Part shown: positions 16,185 through 24,817 of the stretch, in pieces
Numbering within the stretch: position 1 is the first letter of the stretch
Layout: each line of letters starts with the position of its first letter
Assembly (NCBI RefSeq): GCF_018614095.1
Contig: NZ_JAGGOY010000080.1
Span: 1 to 34,069 of the forward strand
DNA from: Streptomyces sp. ISL-87
GTDB taxonomy: Bacteria > Actinomycetota > Actinomycetes > Streptomycetales > Streptomycetaceae
Length of the DNA: 34,069 bases
Direction: 5' to 3'
Notes under the pieces: model-generated
The model's database searches: none
Seen by the model: the letters and a program-made list of their open reading frames with translations, nothing else
What the model was told of the DNA's origin: nothing
Program-made: the position numbers and the translations under genes

Positions 16185-18365
16185 ATGTCCGAGACCGACA
16201 ACGGCGTCGTCCCTCGTACCTCCGCCTCCATACGGCCGACCAGGCGCGGGCTGCTGGCCGCCGGGGCGGGGGCCGCCGCGCTGCTGGCCGCGCCGGGCCT
16301 GGCGCCGGCGGCCTCGGCGGCCGACGCGGCGTCCACGGCCGACGCGGCCGACGCGGCGACCGCGCGCCCCACGGCACCCGCCCGCCCCGCCACCCCGCCC
16401 GACCTCGCCCCGTACGCCTCCTACTGGTACCCGGACTCCCTCCCCGAGGGCGCCCCCGGCCCCGGCATCACCTGGCGCTCCCTCAAGCAGTGGACCCCGG
16501 AGTCCGACCCCGACCTCGCGTACAACACCGCGAGCTTCCCCCTCGCGCCGCGCTTCACCCCGGTGCCGCCGCACCCGGGCGCCCGTACCGGCCAGGCCCG
16601 GATCGCCTCGCTCGTCTCCTTCGGGCCGACTGCCCAGAACCCCTCCCAGGGCTCCCCGACCGCCGACTACTACGCCCTCACGCACTGGGCGTACCTCGAC
16701 GAACTGGTCTTCTGGGGCGGCTCCTCCGGCGAGGGCATCGTGCTCGCCCCGAACGCGCCCGTGGTCGACGCCGCGCACCGCAACGGGGTCCGGGTGCTGG
16801 GCAACGTCTTCCTGCCGCCCGTCCCCTACGGCGGCGACCTCCAGTGGACCCGGGACCTGGTCCAGCAGGACTCCCTCGGCCGCTTCCCGATCGCCGGGAA
16901 ACTCGTACAGGTGGCGGCTACGTACGGCTTCGACGGGTGGTTCGTCAACGCGGAGACGGACGGCGGGGACAGCGCGCTCGCCACCCGGATGCGCGGCTTC
17001 CTGCGGGCGCTGCGCGCCGCCGGCGAGCCGCACGGCCTGCGGATCACCTGGTACGACGCGATGAACACCACCGGCCGGGTCGGCTGGCAGGGCGCGCTCA
17101 ACGACCTCAATCAGGAGTTCTTCGAGGACCGGGCCGGCAAGGTCGCGGACACCGTGTTCGTGGACTTCCGCTGGACCCCGCAGACCCTGGAAGCCTCCGG
17201 CGCCCGCGCGGACCGGCTCGGCCGCGGCCGCCACGAGCTGTGGGCGGCCGTGGACACGGAGTCCAACGGATGGGACTCCAGGATCAGTTGGGACGCCATC
17301 ATCCCCCGCGACCGCGACCACGTCGTCAGCTACGGCTTCTACCGCCCCGAGTGGACGCGCAACCACCTCACCGACCGCTCCCCCGGCGCCTTCCACCGCG
17401 CCGACGACCGGTTCTGGACGGGCGAGTCCCTGGACCCCTCCCGCCCGGCCCCCGAGTCCGGCTGGCGCGCGCCCGCCACCGCCGTCGCCGACCGCTCGAC
17501 CGTCACCGCCCTCCCCTTCGCGTGCGCCTTCAACACCGGTCACGGGGAACGCTGGTACGAGGACGGCGAGACCGTCTCCGACACCCCCTGGAACCACCTC
17601 GGCCTCCAGGACCGGCTCCCCGGCCGCCGCTGGGTGGTGGACACCGCCGGCGAACGCCCCTCCGTCACCCTCGACTTCGCGAGGGCGTGGCGCGGCGGCT
17701 CCGCCCTGCTCGTCACCGGCGACCTCACCGCCCCCGCCGCCATCGGCCTCCACGCCACCCGCCTCCCCCTCGCCCGCGCCACGATCCTGGAGCTGGTGCA
17801 CACCACCGAGTCGGGCGAGGTGGCCGTGGAGATCGGCGTCGCCACGCGCGAGCCGGCCGCTCCGGGCCGCCCGGTCCCGTACACCTGGCTGAAGGCGCGG
17901 ACCCGCGACACCGCGAACGGCTGGCGGACCTCGCGGGTCCGGCTCTCGTCGCCGCCCGGTGAGACCGCGTACGCACTGGCTGTACGGATCACCTCGCGCG
18001 GGAACACGGCGGTGTCCTGGCGGCTCGGCGCCCTGTCGGTACGCGAGGAGACCCCGCGGCGGCGAACGGCCCCGCCGAGTACGCCGGCCGTGGACGCCTC
18101 GGCCCAGCAGGACGGCAAGGCCTCGCTCCGGCTGTCCTGGCACCGCGCCCCCGGCCAGGTCCGCCACTACGAGGTGTCCCGCGTCCTCCCCGACGGCACC
18201 CGCCGCTTCCTCGGCGGCACCTGCGGCACGGCCCTCCACCTGCCCGCCGTGGAGCGCGCCGGCCGGGAGCGGGCAGCCGCCTTCGAGGTCCGGGCGGTGG
18301 ACGAGCTGTACGCCGCCTCCGCCCCCGCGCGCCTTGCCTACCCCTGGACGCCGGCCCGCCCGTAG
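16185..18365 (+). CDS. GH85 endo-beta-N-acetylglucosaminidase, Tat-exported
   Basis: A 726-aa secreted enzyme that cleaves the GlcNAc-beta-1,4-GlcNAc core of N-glycans by substrate-assisted catalysis. A Tat signal (RPTRRGLL near residues 17-24, then an Ala/Leu stretch ending near ASAA) precedes an Ala/Asp/Pro linker. The GH85 barrel spans about 75-400. The hallmark YGFDGWFVNAETD (247-259) supplies the oxazolinium-stabilising N255 and the acid/base E257. Further beta-sandwich domains follow (about 440-620), and an Fn3-like domain ends the protein (about 630-720). GAGGAG precedes the ATG. It starts 30 nt after the GH5-like gene, so both are expressed together. Confidence 0.92.
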   Translation: MSETDNGVVPRTSASIRPTRRGLLAAGAGAAALLAAPGLAPAASAADAASTADAADAATARPTAPARPATPPDLAPYASYWYPDSLPEGAPGPGITWRSLKQWTPESDPDLAYNTASFPLAPRFTPVPPHPGARTGQARIASLVSFGPTAQNPSQGSPTADYYALTHWAYLDELVFWGGSSGEGIVLAPNAPVVDAAHRNGVRVLGNVFLPPVPYGGDLQWTRDLVQQDSLGRFPIAGKLVQVAATYGFDGWFVNAETDGGDSALATRMRGFLRALRAAGEPHGLRITWYDAMNTTGRVGWQGALNDLNQEFFEDRAGKVADTVFVDFRWTPQTLEASGARADRLGRGRHELWAAVDTESNGWDSRISWDAIIPRDRDHVVSYGFYRPEWTRNHLTDRSPGAFHRADDRFWTGESLDPSRPAPESGWRAPATAVADRSTVTALPFACAFNTGHGERWYEDGETVSDTPWNHLGLQDRLPGRRWVVDTAGERPSVTLDFARAWRGGSALLVTGDLTAPAAIGLHATRLPLARATILELVHTTESGEVAVEIGVATREPAAPGRPVPYTWLKARTRDTANGWRTSRVRLSSPPGETAYALAVRITSRGNTAVSWRLGALSVREETPRRRTAPPSTPAVDASAQQDGKASLRLSWHRAPGQVRHYEVSRVLPDGTRRFLGGTCGTALHLPAVERAGRERAAAFEVRAVDELYAASAPARLAYPWTPARP

Positions 18366-18372
18366 CGGCCGG

Positions 18373-19785
18373 TCAGGAGGCGTGCGGGTCGTCGCGCGGG
18401 ACGGCCACCGTCACCCGCAGCCCGTGCGGCGGGTTCGTCTCGTACGAGAGGGACCCGCCGCCCGCGGCGAGCAGTGCGCGGGAGATGGAGAGGCCGAGCC
18501 CGGAGCCCTTGATGTTCTGGTGGCGGCCGCTGCGCCAGAACCGGTCGCCGACGCGCAGCAGCTCCTCCCCGGTCAGCCCGGGCCCCCGGTCGGCGACGAC
18601 GATGAGCGCGGACGGACCGGCGGCGGAGACCGAGACCTCGACCTCTTCACCCTCAGGGGTGAACTTCAGGGCGTTGTCGATGACGGCGTCGAGCGCGCTG
18701 GACAGGGCGATGGGGTCGGCCCAGCCGGTGACGGCGGTCCGGCCCGTCTCGGTGATCCGTACGCCCTTCTCCTCGGCGTACGGCCGCCAGGCGGCCACCC
18801 GCTCGGCGGTGAGGGCCCCGATGTCGGTGAGGCTGATCTCGGCGGAGGCGTGCTCGGCCAGCGCCAGGTCCAGCAGGTCGTCGAGGACCTGGGCGAGGCG
18901 CTTGCCCTCGGTGCGCACGGAGGCGATCTCCTCGTTCCCCTCGGGGAGTTCGAGGGCGAGCAGCTCGATGCGCAGGAGCAGCGCGGCGAGCGGGTTGCGC
19001 AGCTGGTGGGAGGCGTCCGCGACGAACGCCCGCTGCTGCTCCAGTACCTCTTCGACGTTGTCGGCCATCTCGTTGAACGAGCGGGCCAGGCGTCGGAGTT
19101 CCGGCGGCCCGCCGGCGGCCGCGACGCGGGAGTTCATCCGCCCGGTGGCGATGCCGTGGGCGGCCGCGTCCAGGGTCTGGACGGGTTTGAGCACCCAGGT
19201 GGTGAGCCGCAGGGCGGCGCCGAAGGCGAGCAGCATGGCGGCGGCGAGACCGCCGGCGATGATCAGCCAGCCCTGGAGGATCCGGGCCCGCATCTGGTCG
19301 GTCGGCGATTCGGTGGCGACGACGGCGACGACGTCCCCGTCGAGGACGACCGGGGAGGCGACGAGCAGTTTGCCGTGGGTCTGCCAGGGCCACACCTGGG
19401 CGGGGTCGTGGCTGCGCCGCCCGGCGAGGGCCTCCTCGAAGGCCCGTCGGCCCTCGCCCGAGGCGGGGAGCTGCCACCAGCCGGGGGCCCGGACCATGGC
19501 GTTGTCATCGCGGTAGAAGATGCCGACGCGGATGCCGTACAGCTCCTGGTAGCGGGCGAGTTCGAGCTGGAGCGTCTCGCGGCGCTCGGCGGCGCCGGTG
19601 TCGCCCGCGCCTTCGGCGTCGATGACGAACTGGGCGAGGGCCGCGAAGCGGGCGCTGTCGTCGATCCGGTCGACCACCACCCGCTGCTGCTGTCCTGCGG
19701 CCAGGGCGACGGCGAGCGGGAAGCCGAGCGCGAGGAGCACGCCGGCCATCAGGACGACGAGCAGCGGGAGCAGCCGGGCGCGCAC
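18373..19785 (-). CDS. gluK: Sensor histidine kinase GluK
   Basis: A 470-aa membrane sensor kinase. Membrane helices at about 5-28 and 172-192 flank an extracytoplasmic sensor of about 140 residues. A HAMP domain (about 193-245) leads to HisKA with phospho-acceptor H260 in FVADASHQLRNP. The ATPase domain has the N box VIDNALKFTPEG, the G1 box DRGPGL and the G2 box GSGLGLSISRAL. The GTG at 19785 lies 12 nt after the response-regulator stop, so the two are one operon. Location beside gluABCD matches the GluR-GluK system described in S. coelicolor for glutamate sensing and uptake; the name is by that synteny. Confidence 0.88.
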   Translation of the reverse strand: MRARLLPLLVVLMAGVLLALGFPLAVALAAGQQQRVVVDRIDDSARFAALAQFVIDAEGAGDTGAAERRETLQLELARYQELYGIRVGIFYRDDNAMVRAPGWWQLPASGEGRRAFEEALAGRRSHDPAQVWPWQTHGKLLVASPVVLDGDVVAVVATESPTDQMRARILQGWLIIAGGLAAAMLLAFGAALRLTTWVLKPVQTLDAAAHGIATGRMNSRVAAAGGPPELRRLARSFNEMADNVEEVLEQQRAFVADASHQLRNPLAALLLRIELLALELPEGNEEIASVRTEGKRLAQVLDDLLDLALAEHASAEISLTDIGALTAERVAAWRPYAEEKGVRITETGRTAVTGWADPIALSSALDAVIDNALKFTPEGEEVEVSVSAAGPSALIVVADRGPGLTGEELLRVGDRFWRSGRHQNIKGSGLGLSISRALLAAGGGSLSYETNPPHGLRVTVAVPRDDPHAS

Positions 19786-19797
19786 GGGGGTGGCCCG

Positions 19798-20514
19798 CTA
19801 GGGGGCGGCCGGGGTGACGAGCCGGTAGCCCACCCCTCGGACGGTCTCGATGAGCGCCGGCATGCGCAGCTTGGAGCGCAGCGAGGCGACGTGGACCTCG
19901 AGGGTCCGGCCGGTGCCCTCCCAGCTGGTGCGCCACACCTCGCTGATGATCTGTTCGCGGCGGAAGACGACGCCGGGGCGCTGCGCGAGCAGGGCCAGCA
20001 GGTCGAATTCCTTGCGGGTGAGCGGTACGTCGGCCCCGTCCACGCTGACCCGGCGGGTGGGCAGTTCGATGGTGACGGGTCCGAGCCGGACGATGCCGGG
20101 CTCGCCGGTACCGCCACCCGCGGCCTCCTCGGCGGCGCCGGTGCGCCGGGCGACGGCGTGGATCCGGGCGAGGAGTTCGCCGGTGTCGTAGGGCTTGACC
20201 ACGTAGTCGTCGGCGCCCATGTTCAGGCCGTGGATGCGCGAGCGCACATCGGCCCGCGCGGTCACCATGATGACGGGCGTCGTGGTGCGCTTGCGGATCT
20301 TGCCGCACACCTCGTAGCCGTCCTGGTCGGGCAGTCCGAGGTCGAGCAAAATCACCCCGTAGGGAGAAACGTAGGGCGGGGCCCCGGCGGGCAGCAGCGC
20401 TTGGAGGGCCTCCTCGCCGTTGCGGGCGTGGGTGACCTGGAAGCCGTGGCGGGCGAGGATCGCGGACAGCGCGGCGGCGACGTGGTCGTCGTCCTCGACG
20501 AGCAGCAGTCTCAC
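19798..20514 (-). CDS. gluR: Response regulator GluR (OmpR family)
   Basis: A 238-aa OmpR/PhoB-type regulator. The receiver domain has the acidic pocket VEDDDH, phospho-acceptor Asp in LLDLGLPDQDG (about residue 56), a conserved Thr in MVTARA and Lys in VVKPYD. The winged-helix DNA-binding domain covers about 145-235, with EFDLLALLAQRPG, RTLEVHVASLRSKL and VRGVGYRL. I chose the GTG at 20514, which has AAGGGGGA upstream and begins at the canonical VRLLLVEDD; the open extension is translated from an 11-bp DNA repeat array. It is divergent from gluA. Confidence 0.92.
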   Translation of the reverse strand: MRLLLVEDDDHVAAALSAILARHGFQVTHARNGEEALQALLPAGAPPYVSPYGVILLDLGLPDQDGYEVCGKIRKRTTTPVIMVTARADVRSRIHGLNMGADDYVVKPYDTGELLARIHAVARRTGAAEEAAGGGTGEPGIVRLGPVTIELPTRRVSVDGADVPLTRKEFDLLALLAQRPGVVFRREQIISEVWRTSWEGTGRTLEVHVASLRSKLRMPALIETVRGVGYRLVTPAAP

Positions 20515-20556
20515 AGCGTCCCCCTTCCGGCGTCGTCTTCGTGTGCGTCGTTCAAG

Positions 20557-20634
20557 CCTGGGCCCATGCCTGGCCCAAACCTGGCCCAAACCTGGTCCAA
20601 GCCTGGTCCATGCCAGCTCCATGCCCGTTCATGG
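20557..20634. repeat. 11-bp direct-repeat array between gluR and gluA
   Basis: Seven consecutive units of one helical turn: one 12-bp unit at 20557, then 11-bp units starting 20569, 20580, 20591, 20602, 20613 and 20624. The core is CCTGGYCCAWR, with the central four nearly identical and the outer ones degenerate. It starts 43 bp upstream of the gluR GTG. Spaced direct repeats of 10-11 bp are the usual target of OmpR-family dimers, so this is a candidate autoregulatory GluR site. Confidence 0.7.
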
Positions 20635-20811
20635 TCGGTTCACGGGCCACCCTGCATCCATGCCGATGCGGAGTCCCACGTCAAGGGGGTTCCGGTCCGG
20701 CGCGTCTTCCGTTATGCACCCGGTACGCGTAGAAAGGCTCCGACGCGGCGGCGCCCACGGAGCGTATCCGTGCGAGGCCGTATCGTTATGCTCAATTCTC
20801 CCTCAGATGTG

Positions 20812-20841
20812 ATGACGGTGTGCGCACGGTCTCACTACTGT
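20812..20841 (+). promoter_or_regulatory. Candidate gluA promoter
   Basis: ATGACG (20812-20817) and TACTGT (20836-20841) are 18 bp apart, an acceptable vegetative promoter. Transcription would begin near 20848, leaving a leader with GAGGAGGACGGAG before the gluA start. The perfect palindrome GTGCGCAC (20819-20826) lies within the spacer. Confidence 0.45.
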
Positions 20842-20874
20842 CCTCCCAACCGAGGAGGACGGAGCAAGAAGCCG

Positions 20875-21660
20875 ATGAGCGGAGTATCAGTGACCAAGGA
20901 TGTGCAGGACGCGGCCGGTGCCGCGGACGACCTGGTCGTACTGAGCAACGTCAACAAGCACTTCGGCGCGCTGCACGTGCTTCAGGACATCGATCTGAGC
21001 ATTGCCCGCGGTGAGGTCGTCGTGGTGATCGGTCCTTCGGGATCGGGCAAGTCCACGCTGTGCCGGACCATCAACCGCCTGGAGACCATCGACTCCGGCA
21101 CCATCACGGTCGACGGCAAGGAACTGCCCCCGGAGGGCAAGGAGCTTGCCCGGCTGCGTGCCGACGTCGGGATGGTCTTCCAGTCGTTCAATCTGTTCGC
21201 GCACAAGACGGTGATTCAGAACGTCATGCTGGGCCAGCTCAAGGTCCGCAAGACCGACCAGCCGACCGCCCTCGCGAAGGCGCAGACGCTGCTGGACCGC
21301 GTGGGTGTCGGCTCGCAGGCCGACAAGTACCCGGCGCAGCTCTCCGGCGGCCAGCAGCAGCGCGTGGCGATCGCCCGCGCGCTCGCCATGGACCCGAAGG
21401 TGATGCTGTTCGACGAGCCGACCTCGGCGCTCGACCCCGAGATGATCAACGAGGTGCTGGAGGTCATGCAGCAGCTCGCCCGGGAGGGCATGACGATGGT
21501 GGTCGTCACGCACGAGATGGGCTTCGCCCGCTCCGCGGCCAACCGGGTGGTCTTCATGGCCGACGGGAAGATCGTCGAAGAGGCCACGCCCGAACAGTTC
21601 TTCAGCAACCCGCGCAGTGACCGCGCCAAGGACTTCCTTTCGAAGATCCTGCACCACTGA
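20875..21660 (+). CDS. gluA: Glutamate ABC transporter ATP-binding protein GluA
   Basis: A 261-aa polar amino-acid ABC ATPase. Walker A GPSGSGKST is at 53-61, the Q-loop VFQSFNLFAHK at 101-111, the signature LSGGQQQ at 156-162, Walker B VMLFDEP at 176-182, and the switch His lies in VVTHEMG. First gene of the gluABCD operon; it energises uptake through GluC/GluD. The ATG at 20875 has GGAG ten bases upstream; a GTG at 20890 has GGAG five bases upstream and is a real alternative, giving 256 aa. Confidence 0.95.
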   Translation: MSGVSVTKDVQDAAGAADDLVVLSNVNKHFGALHVLQDIDLSIARGEVVVVIGPSGSGKSTLCRTINRLETIDSGTITVDGKELPPEGKELARLRADVGMVFQSFNLFAHKTVIQNVMLGQLKVRKTDQPTALAKAQTLLDRVGVGSQADKYPAQLSGGQQQRVAIARALAMDPKVMLFDEPTSALDPEMINEVLEVMQQLAREGMTMVVVTHEMGFARSAANRVVFMADGKIVEEATPEQFFSNPRSDRAKDFLSKILHH

Positions 21661-21748
21661 CGGCTACGTCTGGTAGTGATCCCGTGGCGGCCCGGAACAG
21701 GTGCCGCCGCTCGCCGTCCAACTACGTCTCATCCGAGGGAAGTTCACC

Positions 21749-22594
21749 ATGAAGGTTTTCAAGGCCGGCGCGGCCGCAGCCGTGGCCGCAGTCCTCGCCC
21801 TGACCGCGACCGCCTGCGGCGGCGGCAAGGCCGGTGACACCGCCGCGTCCGGCGGCACCGGCAAGGACAAGATCGTCATCGGCATCAAGTTCGACCAGCC
21901 GGGTCTGGGCCTGAAGACCCCCGACGGCAAGTTCTCGGGCTTCGACGTCGACGTGGCGACGTACGTGGCCAAGGAGCTCGGCTACCAGCCCGACCAGATC
22001 GAGTTCAAGCAGGCCGTCAGCGCCGAGCGCGAGAACCTGATCTCGAACGGCGACGTGAAGCTGGTCGTGGCGACCTACACGATCAACGACAAGCGCAAGG
22101 CGAAGGTCGACTTCGCCGGCCCGTACTTCCTGGCCCACCAGGACCTGCTGGTCCGCGCCGATGACAACTCGATCACCAAGGCCGAGGACCTCAACAAGAA
22201 GAAGCTCTGCTCGGTCGCCGGATCCACGTCGGCGCAGAACGTCAAGACCAAGCTCGCCCCCGAGGCCGACCTGCGCGAGTACCCGGGCTACTCCGAGTGC
22301 CTCACCGGCCTGGAGAACGGGGCCGTGGACGCGCTGACCACGGACGGCTCGATCCTGGCCGGCTACGCGGCGCAGGAGAAGAACAAGGGCAAGTTCAAGC
22401 TGGCCGGCCTGAAGCTGAGCGACGAGCCCTACGGCATCGGCCTGAAGAAGGGCGACAAGGACCTCCAGACCAAGGTCAACGCCGCGCTGAAGAAGATGGT
22501 CGAGGACGGCTCCTGGCAGAAGGCGGTGGACACGAACCTCGGCCCCGCCAACTACAGGGCCGAGCCGGCCCCGCAGATCACCGAAGGCAGCTGA
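21749..22594 (+). CDS. gluB: Glutamate-binding lipoprotein GluB
   Basis: A 281-aa solute-binding protein of the polar amino-acid uptake family. A lipoprotein signal ends at C23 (LTATAC), then a Gly/Ser linker. The binding fold includes GIKFDQPGLGLKTPDGKFSGFDVD-type strands, split here as IVIGIKFDQPG and SGFDVDVA, and the YTINDKRKAKVDFAGPY block typical of glutamate/aspartate binders. GAGGGA precedes the ATG at 21749. It is 88 nt after gluA. It captures glutamate at the outer face of the membrane. Confidence 0.94.
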   Translation: MKVFKAGAAAAVAAVLALTATACGGGKAGDTAASGGTGKDKIVIGIKFDQPGLGLKTPDGKFSGFDVDVATYVAKELGYQPDQIEFKQAVSAERENLISNGDVKLVVATYTINDKRKAKVDFAGPYFLAHQDLLVRADDNSITKAEDLNKKKLCSVAGSTSAQNVKTKLAPEADLREYPGYSECLTGLENGAVDALTTDGSILAGYAAQEKNKGKFKLAGLKLSDEPYGIGLKKGDKDLQTKVNAALKKMVEDGSWQKAVDTNLGPANYRAEPAPQITEGS

Positions 22595-22600
22595 TTCATT

Positions 22601-22649
22601 GGTGAGTCGCGTCGCCGCCCGCCTGTCACGGGCGGCGGCGCGACTCGCC
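22601..22649 (+). terminator. Intercistronic hairpin between gluB and gluC
   Basis: A 21-bp stem with two G-U wobbles (GGTGAGTCGCGTCGCCGCCC region paired with its mate ending 22649) and a 7-nt loop. It starts 6 nt after the gluB stop and ends 28 nt before gluC. No T-run follows, so it probably acts as a partial terminator or 3'-end stabiliser that lets the binding protein be made in excess over the permeases. Confidence 0.75.
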
Positions 22650-22677
22650 GGCCATCCTGGGGAGAGCGCAGGGCAAC

Positions 22678-23352
22678 GTGTTCGACTTTCTTAATTCCGG
22701 GCAGTACGACGTGCTCGGAGCCTTCTGGGTGACGGTTCAGCTCACCCTCTACTCAGCGGTCGGATCCCTGATCTGGGGCACGATCCTGGCCGGGATGCGG
22801 GTCAGCCCGGTCCCGCTGATGCGGAGCTTCGGCACGGCGTACATCAATGTCGTGCGCAACACGCCGCTGACGCTGCTGATCCTCGGCTGCTCGCTGGGCT
22901 TGGACCAGACCTTGGGTATCACGCTCGCAGGCGGGAACTCCAAGGAGATCGGCTTCCGCCTCGCGGTCCTTGGCCTGATCGCCTACACCGGCACGTTCGT
23001 CTGCGAGGCGCTGCGCTCGGGCGTCAATACCGTGCCCGTGGGACAGGCCGAGGCCGCCCGCGCACTGGGGCTGAGCTTCTTCCAGGTGCTCACCCTGATC
23101 GTGCTCCCCCAGGCCTTCCGTGCGGTCATCGCGCCGCTCACCAACGTACTGATCGCCCTCACCAAGAACACCACGGTGGCGGCGACCATCGGCGTGGCCG
23201 AGGCGGCCCTGCTGATGAAGGAAATGCTGGAGAACGAGGCGCAGGCGCTCTTCGCGGTCTTCGCGATCTTCGCTCTCGGCTTCGTCCTGCTGACCCTGCC
23301 CACCGGCCTGCTGCTGGGCTGGGTGGCCAAGCGAGTGGCGGTGAAGCGATGA
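22678..23352 (+). CDS. gluC: Glutamate ABC transporter permease GluC
   Basis: A 224-aa inner-membrane permease of the HisMQ/GlnP type with about five membrane helices. The ATPase-contact EAA motif reads GQAEAARALGLSFFQVLTLI, followed by VLPQAFRAV (about residues 122-150). The start is GTG at 22678 with AGGG just upstream. Its last codons overlap the start of gluD by 4 nt, so the two permeases are translationally coupled. Confidence 0.93.
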   Translation: MFDFLNSGQYDVLGAFWVTVQLTLYSAVGSLIWGTILAGMRVSPVPLMRSFGTAYINVVRNTPLTLLILGCSLGLDQTLGITLAGGNSKEIGFRLAVLGLIAYTGTFVCEALRSGVNTVPVGQAEAARALGLSFFQVLTLIVLPQAFRAVIAPLTNVLIALTKNTTVAATIGVAEAALLMKEMLENEAQALFAVFAIFALGFVLLTLPTGLLLGWVAKRVAVKR

Positions 23353-24242
23353 GCTCCGTTCTGTACGACACCCCCGGCCCCAAGGCCAAGGTCCGCAACT
23401 GGATCTACACCGGCGTCTTCCTGGTGCTCGTCGCGCTGGTCCTGTGGTGGGCGCTGTCCCTCATGGCCGAGAAGAACCAGCTCGACGCCGACAAGTGGGC
23501 CCCGTTCGTCACGGACAGCCAGATCTGGACGACGTTCCTGCTGCCCGGCCTCGGCGAGACCCTCAAGGCCGGCCTGATCGCCATGGTGATCGCGCTGCCG
23601 CTCGGCGCGCTCCTCGGCATCGCCCGGCTCTCGGACCACGCGTGGGTGCGCGTCCCGGTCGGCGCGGTCGTGGAGTTCTTCCGCGCCATCCCGGTCCTGA
23701 TGCTGATGATCTTCAGCTCCGCGCTGTACGTCATGCTCGGCACCGTCAGCTCGGACCTGCGACCGCTGTACGCGGTGGTCACCGGCCTGGTCCTGTACAA
23801 CGCCTCGGTCATCGCCGAGATCGTGCGGGCCGGCATCCTGACGCTGCCGCGCGGCCAGACCGACGCGGCCAAGGCGATCGGCATGCGCAAGGGCCAGATC
23901 ATGGCGTACGTCCTGGTCCCGCAGGCCGTAACGGCGATGCTGCCCGCGCTGGTCAGCCAGCTCGTGGTGATCCTCAAGGACACTGCGCTCGGCGGCGCCG
24001 TCCTGGGCTTCGCCGACCTGATGTCGATGAACCGGCAGATCTCCGCCAACTACAGCAACACCATCGCGACCATGGTCGTGATCGCCCTGCTGTACATCGC
24101 GGTGAACTTCATCCTGACCACCCTGGCCTCCTGGCTGGAGAAGCGGCTGCGGACGTCGAAGAAGGGCACCGGCGCCGTGGTAGAGGCAGACGTGGCCGAG
24201 GTCGATGCGGGCGGCGCGGCCGGCGTCGGCAAGGCCCCCTGA
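23349..24242 (+). CDS. gluD: Glutamate ABC transporter permease GluD
   Basis: A 297-aa partner permease. One membrane helix near 18-38 is followed by the permease core, with the EAA loop LPRGQTDAAKAIGMRKGQIM and VLVPQAVTAMLPAL (about 167-205). A Lys-rich then acidic Glu/Val/Gly tail (about 265-297) extends beyond the usual end. It starts in the ATGA overlap with gluC. A fragment of a closely similar permease gene occurs 600 bp downstream (24818-24952). Confidence 0.93.
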   Translation: MSSVLYDTPGPKAKVRNWIYTGVFLVLVALVLWWALSLMAEKNQLDADKWAPFVTDSQIWTTFLLPGLGETLKAGLIAMVIALPLGALLGIARLSDHAWVRVPVGAVVEFFRAIPVLMLMIFSSALYVMLGTVSSDLRPLYAVVTGLVLYNASVIAEIVRAGILTLPRGQTDAAKAIGMRKGQIMAYVLVPQAVTAMLPALVSQLVVILKDTALGGAVLGFADLMSMNRQISANYSNTIATMVVIALLYIAVNFILTTLASWLEKRLRTSKKGTGAVVEADVAEVDAGGAAGVGKAP

Positions 24243-24294
24243 CCCGGGCCGCCGGGAAAGTTCGCTGACACCCGGTCAGTACACTGGCGTAGCA

Positions 24295-24331
24295 CGTGTG
24301 GTGCGGCGGATCTCATCCACCGCACCACACG
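24295..24331 (+). terminator. Terminator after gluD
   Basis: CGTGTGGTGCGG (24295-24306) and CCGCACCACACG (24320-24331) pair perfectly; inside them GGAT-CTC-ATCC adds a second stem across one mismatch. It begins 53 nt after the gluD stop and should end the gluABCD transcript. Confidence 0.75.
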
Positions 24332-24347
24332 CATGCCCGGGATGAGT

Positions 24348-24516
24348 GTCACTTGACGCAGGCACCTCCAGTGGGTTGCATACGTTCTGTGATCACATAC
24401 CGGACATCGGGAGCCGCATCATGGACCCGGTGATCGTCGTCGGCGCGGGGCCCGTCGGACTGTCCCTGTCCCTGGCCCTGGCCGGCTCGGGCGTGCCCTG
24501 CGTCGTACTCGACGAG
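24348..24516. repeat. 169-bp exact direct repeat, left copy
   Basis: Identical base for base to 26411-26579, in the same orientation, 2063 bp away. It carries about 73 bp of upstream sequence plus the first 32 codons of the monooxygenase. Homology continues to 24817 at clearly lower identity. Confidence 0.95.
24388..24397. promoter_or_regulatory. Palindrome TGTGATCACA, copy 1
   Basis: A perfect 10-bp palindrome 24 bp upstream of the monooxygenase pseudogene start; an identical copy lies at 26451-26460 before the intact gene. The form resembles GntR or CRP-type half-site pairs. It may be the operator of the monooxygenase gene. Confidence 0.45.
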
Positions 24517-24817
24517 GGACCGGGCAAGGACCAGCCCAGGCCTGCCCGTACCGTCGCCCTGCACGCCGACACGGCGGCCATGGTGCACCGCCTGGGCTGT
24601 ACGACACTGCGCGACGAAGGCGCGTACCACTCGGCCTGGCACACCATGTAGCCCAGTCGCGACACCGGCCGTATCACCTTCGAAAACGCCCCGGACCCGG
24701 CCCCGTTGCGCATACCGCAGCGCACCCTCACCCGCGGGCTGCGCGCGGCCCGCGCGGCCCACCTGCTGGTCCACCTGGTTACCAACAGCAAGTTGGACTC
24801 CCTGGAGCAAGACGGCC
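24421..24817 (+). pseudogene. Truncated FAD monooxygenase remnant
   Basis: This is a 5' copy of the monooxygenase gene at 26484. The flavin-binding start MDPVIVVGAGPVGLSLSLAL is intact. Codon 77 is TAG (24649-24651) where the intact gene has CGG. The frame stays open past this stop and keeps clear similarity through LDSLEQDG, with one 6-nt length difference. Similarity ends abruptly at 24817, about a quarter of the way into the gene. The C-terminal three quarters are missing, so no functional enzyme is made. Confidence 0.92.

Noticed and set aside
14841..18239. A 1132-codon open frame on the minus strand opposite the GH5 and GH85 genes
   Set aside because: It mirrors genes with catalytic motifs on the plus strand, and its composition is Gly/Arg/Val shadow.
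17959..21660. A long open frame joining antisense kinase/regulator sequence to gluA as a fusion
   Set aside because: Only the last 261 residues are a real ABC ATPase; the rest is antisense to gluK/gluR and the repeat array.
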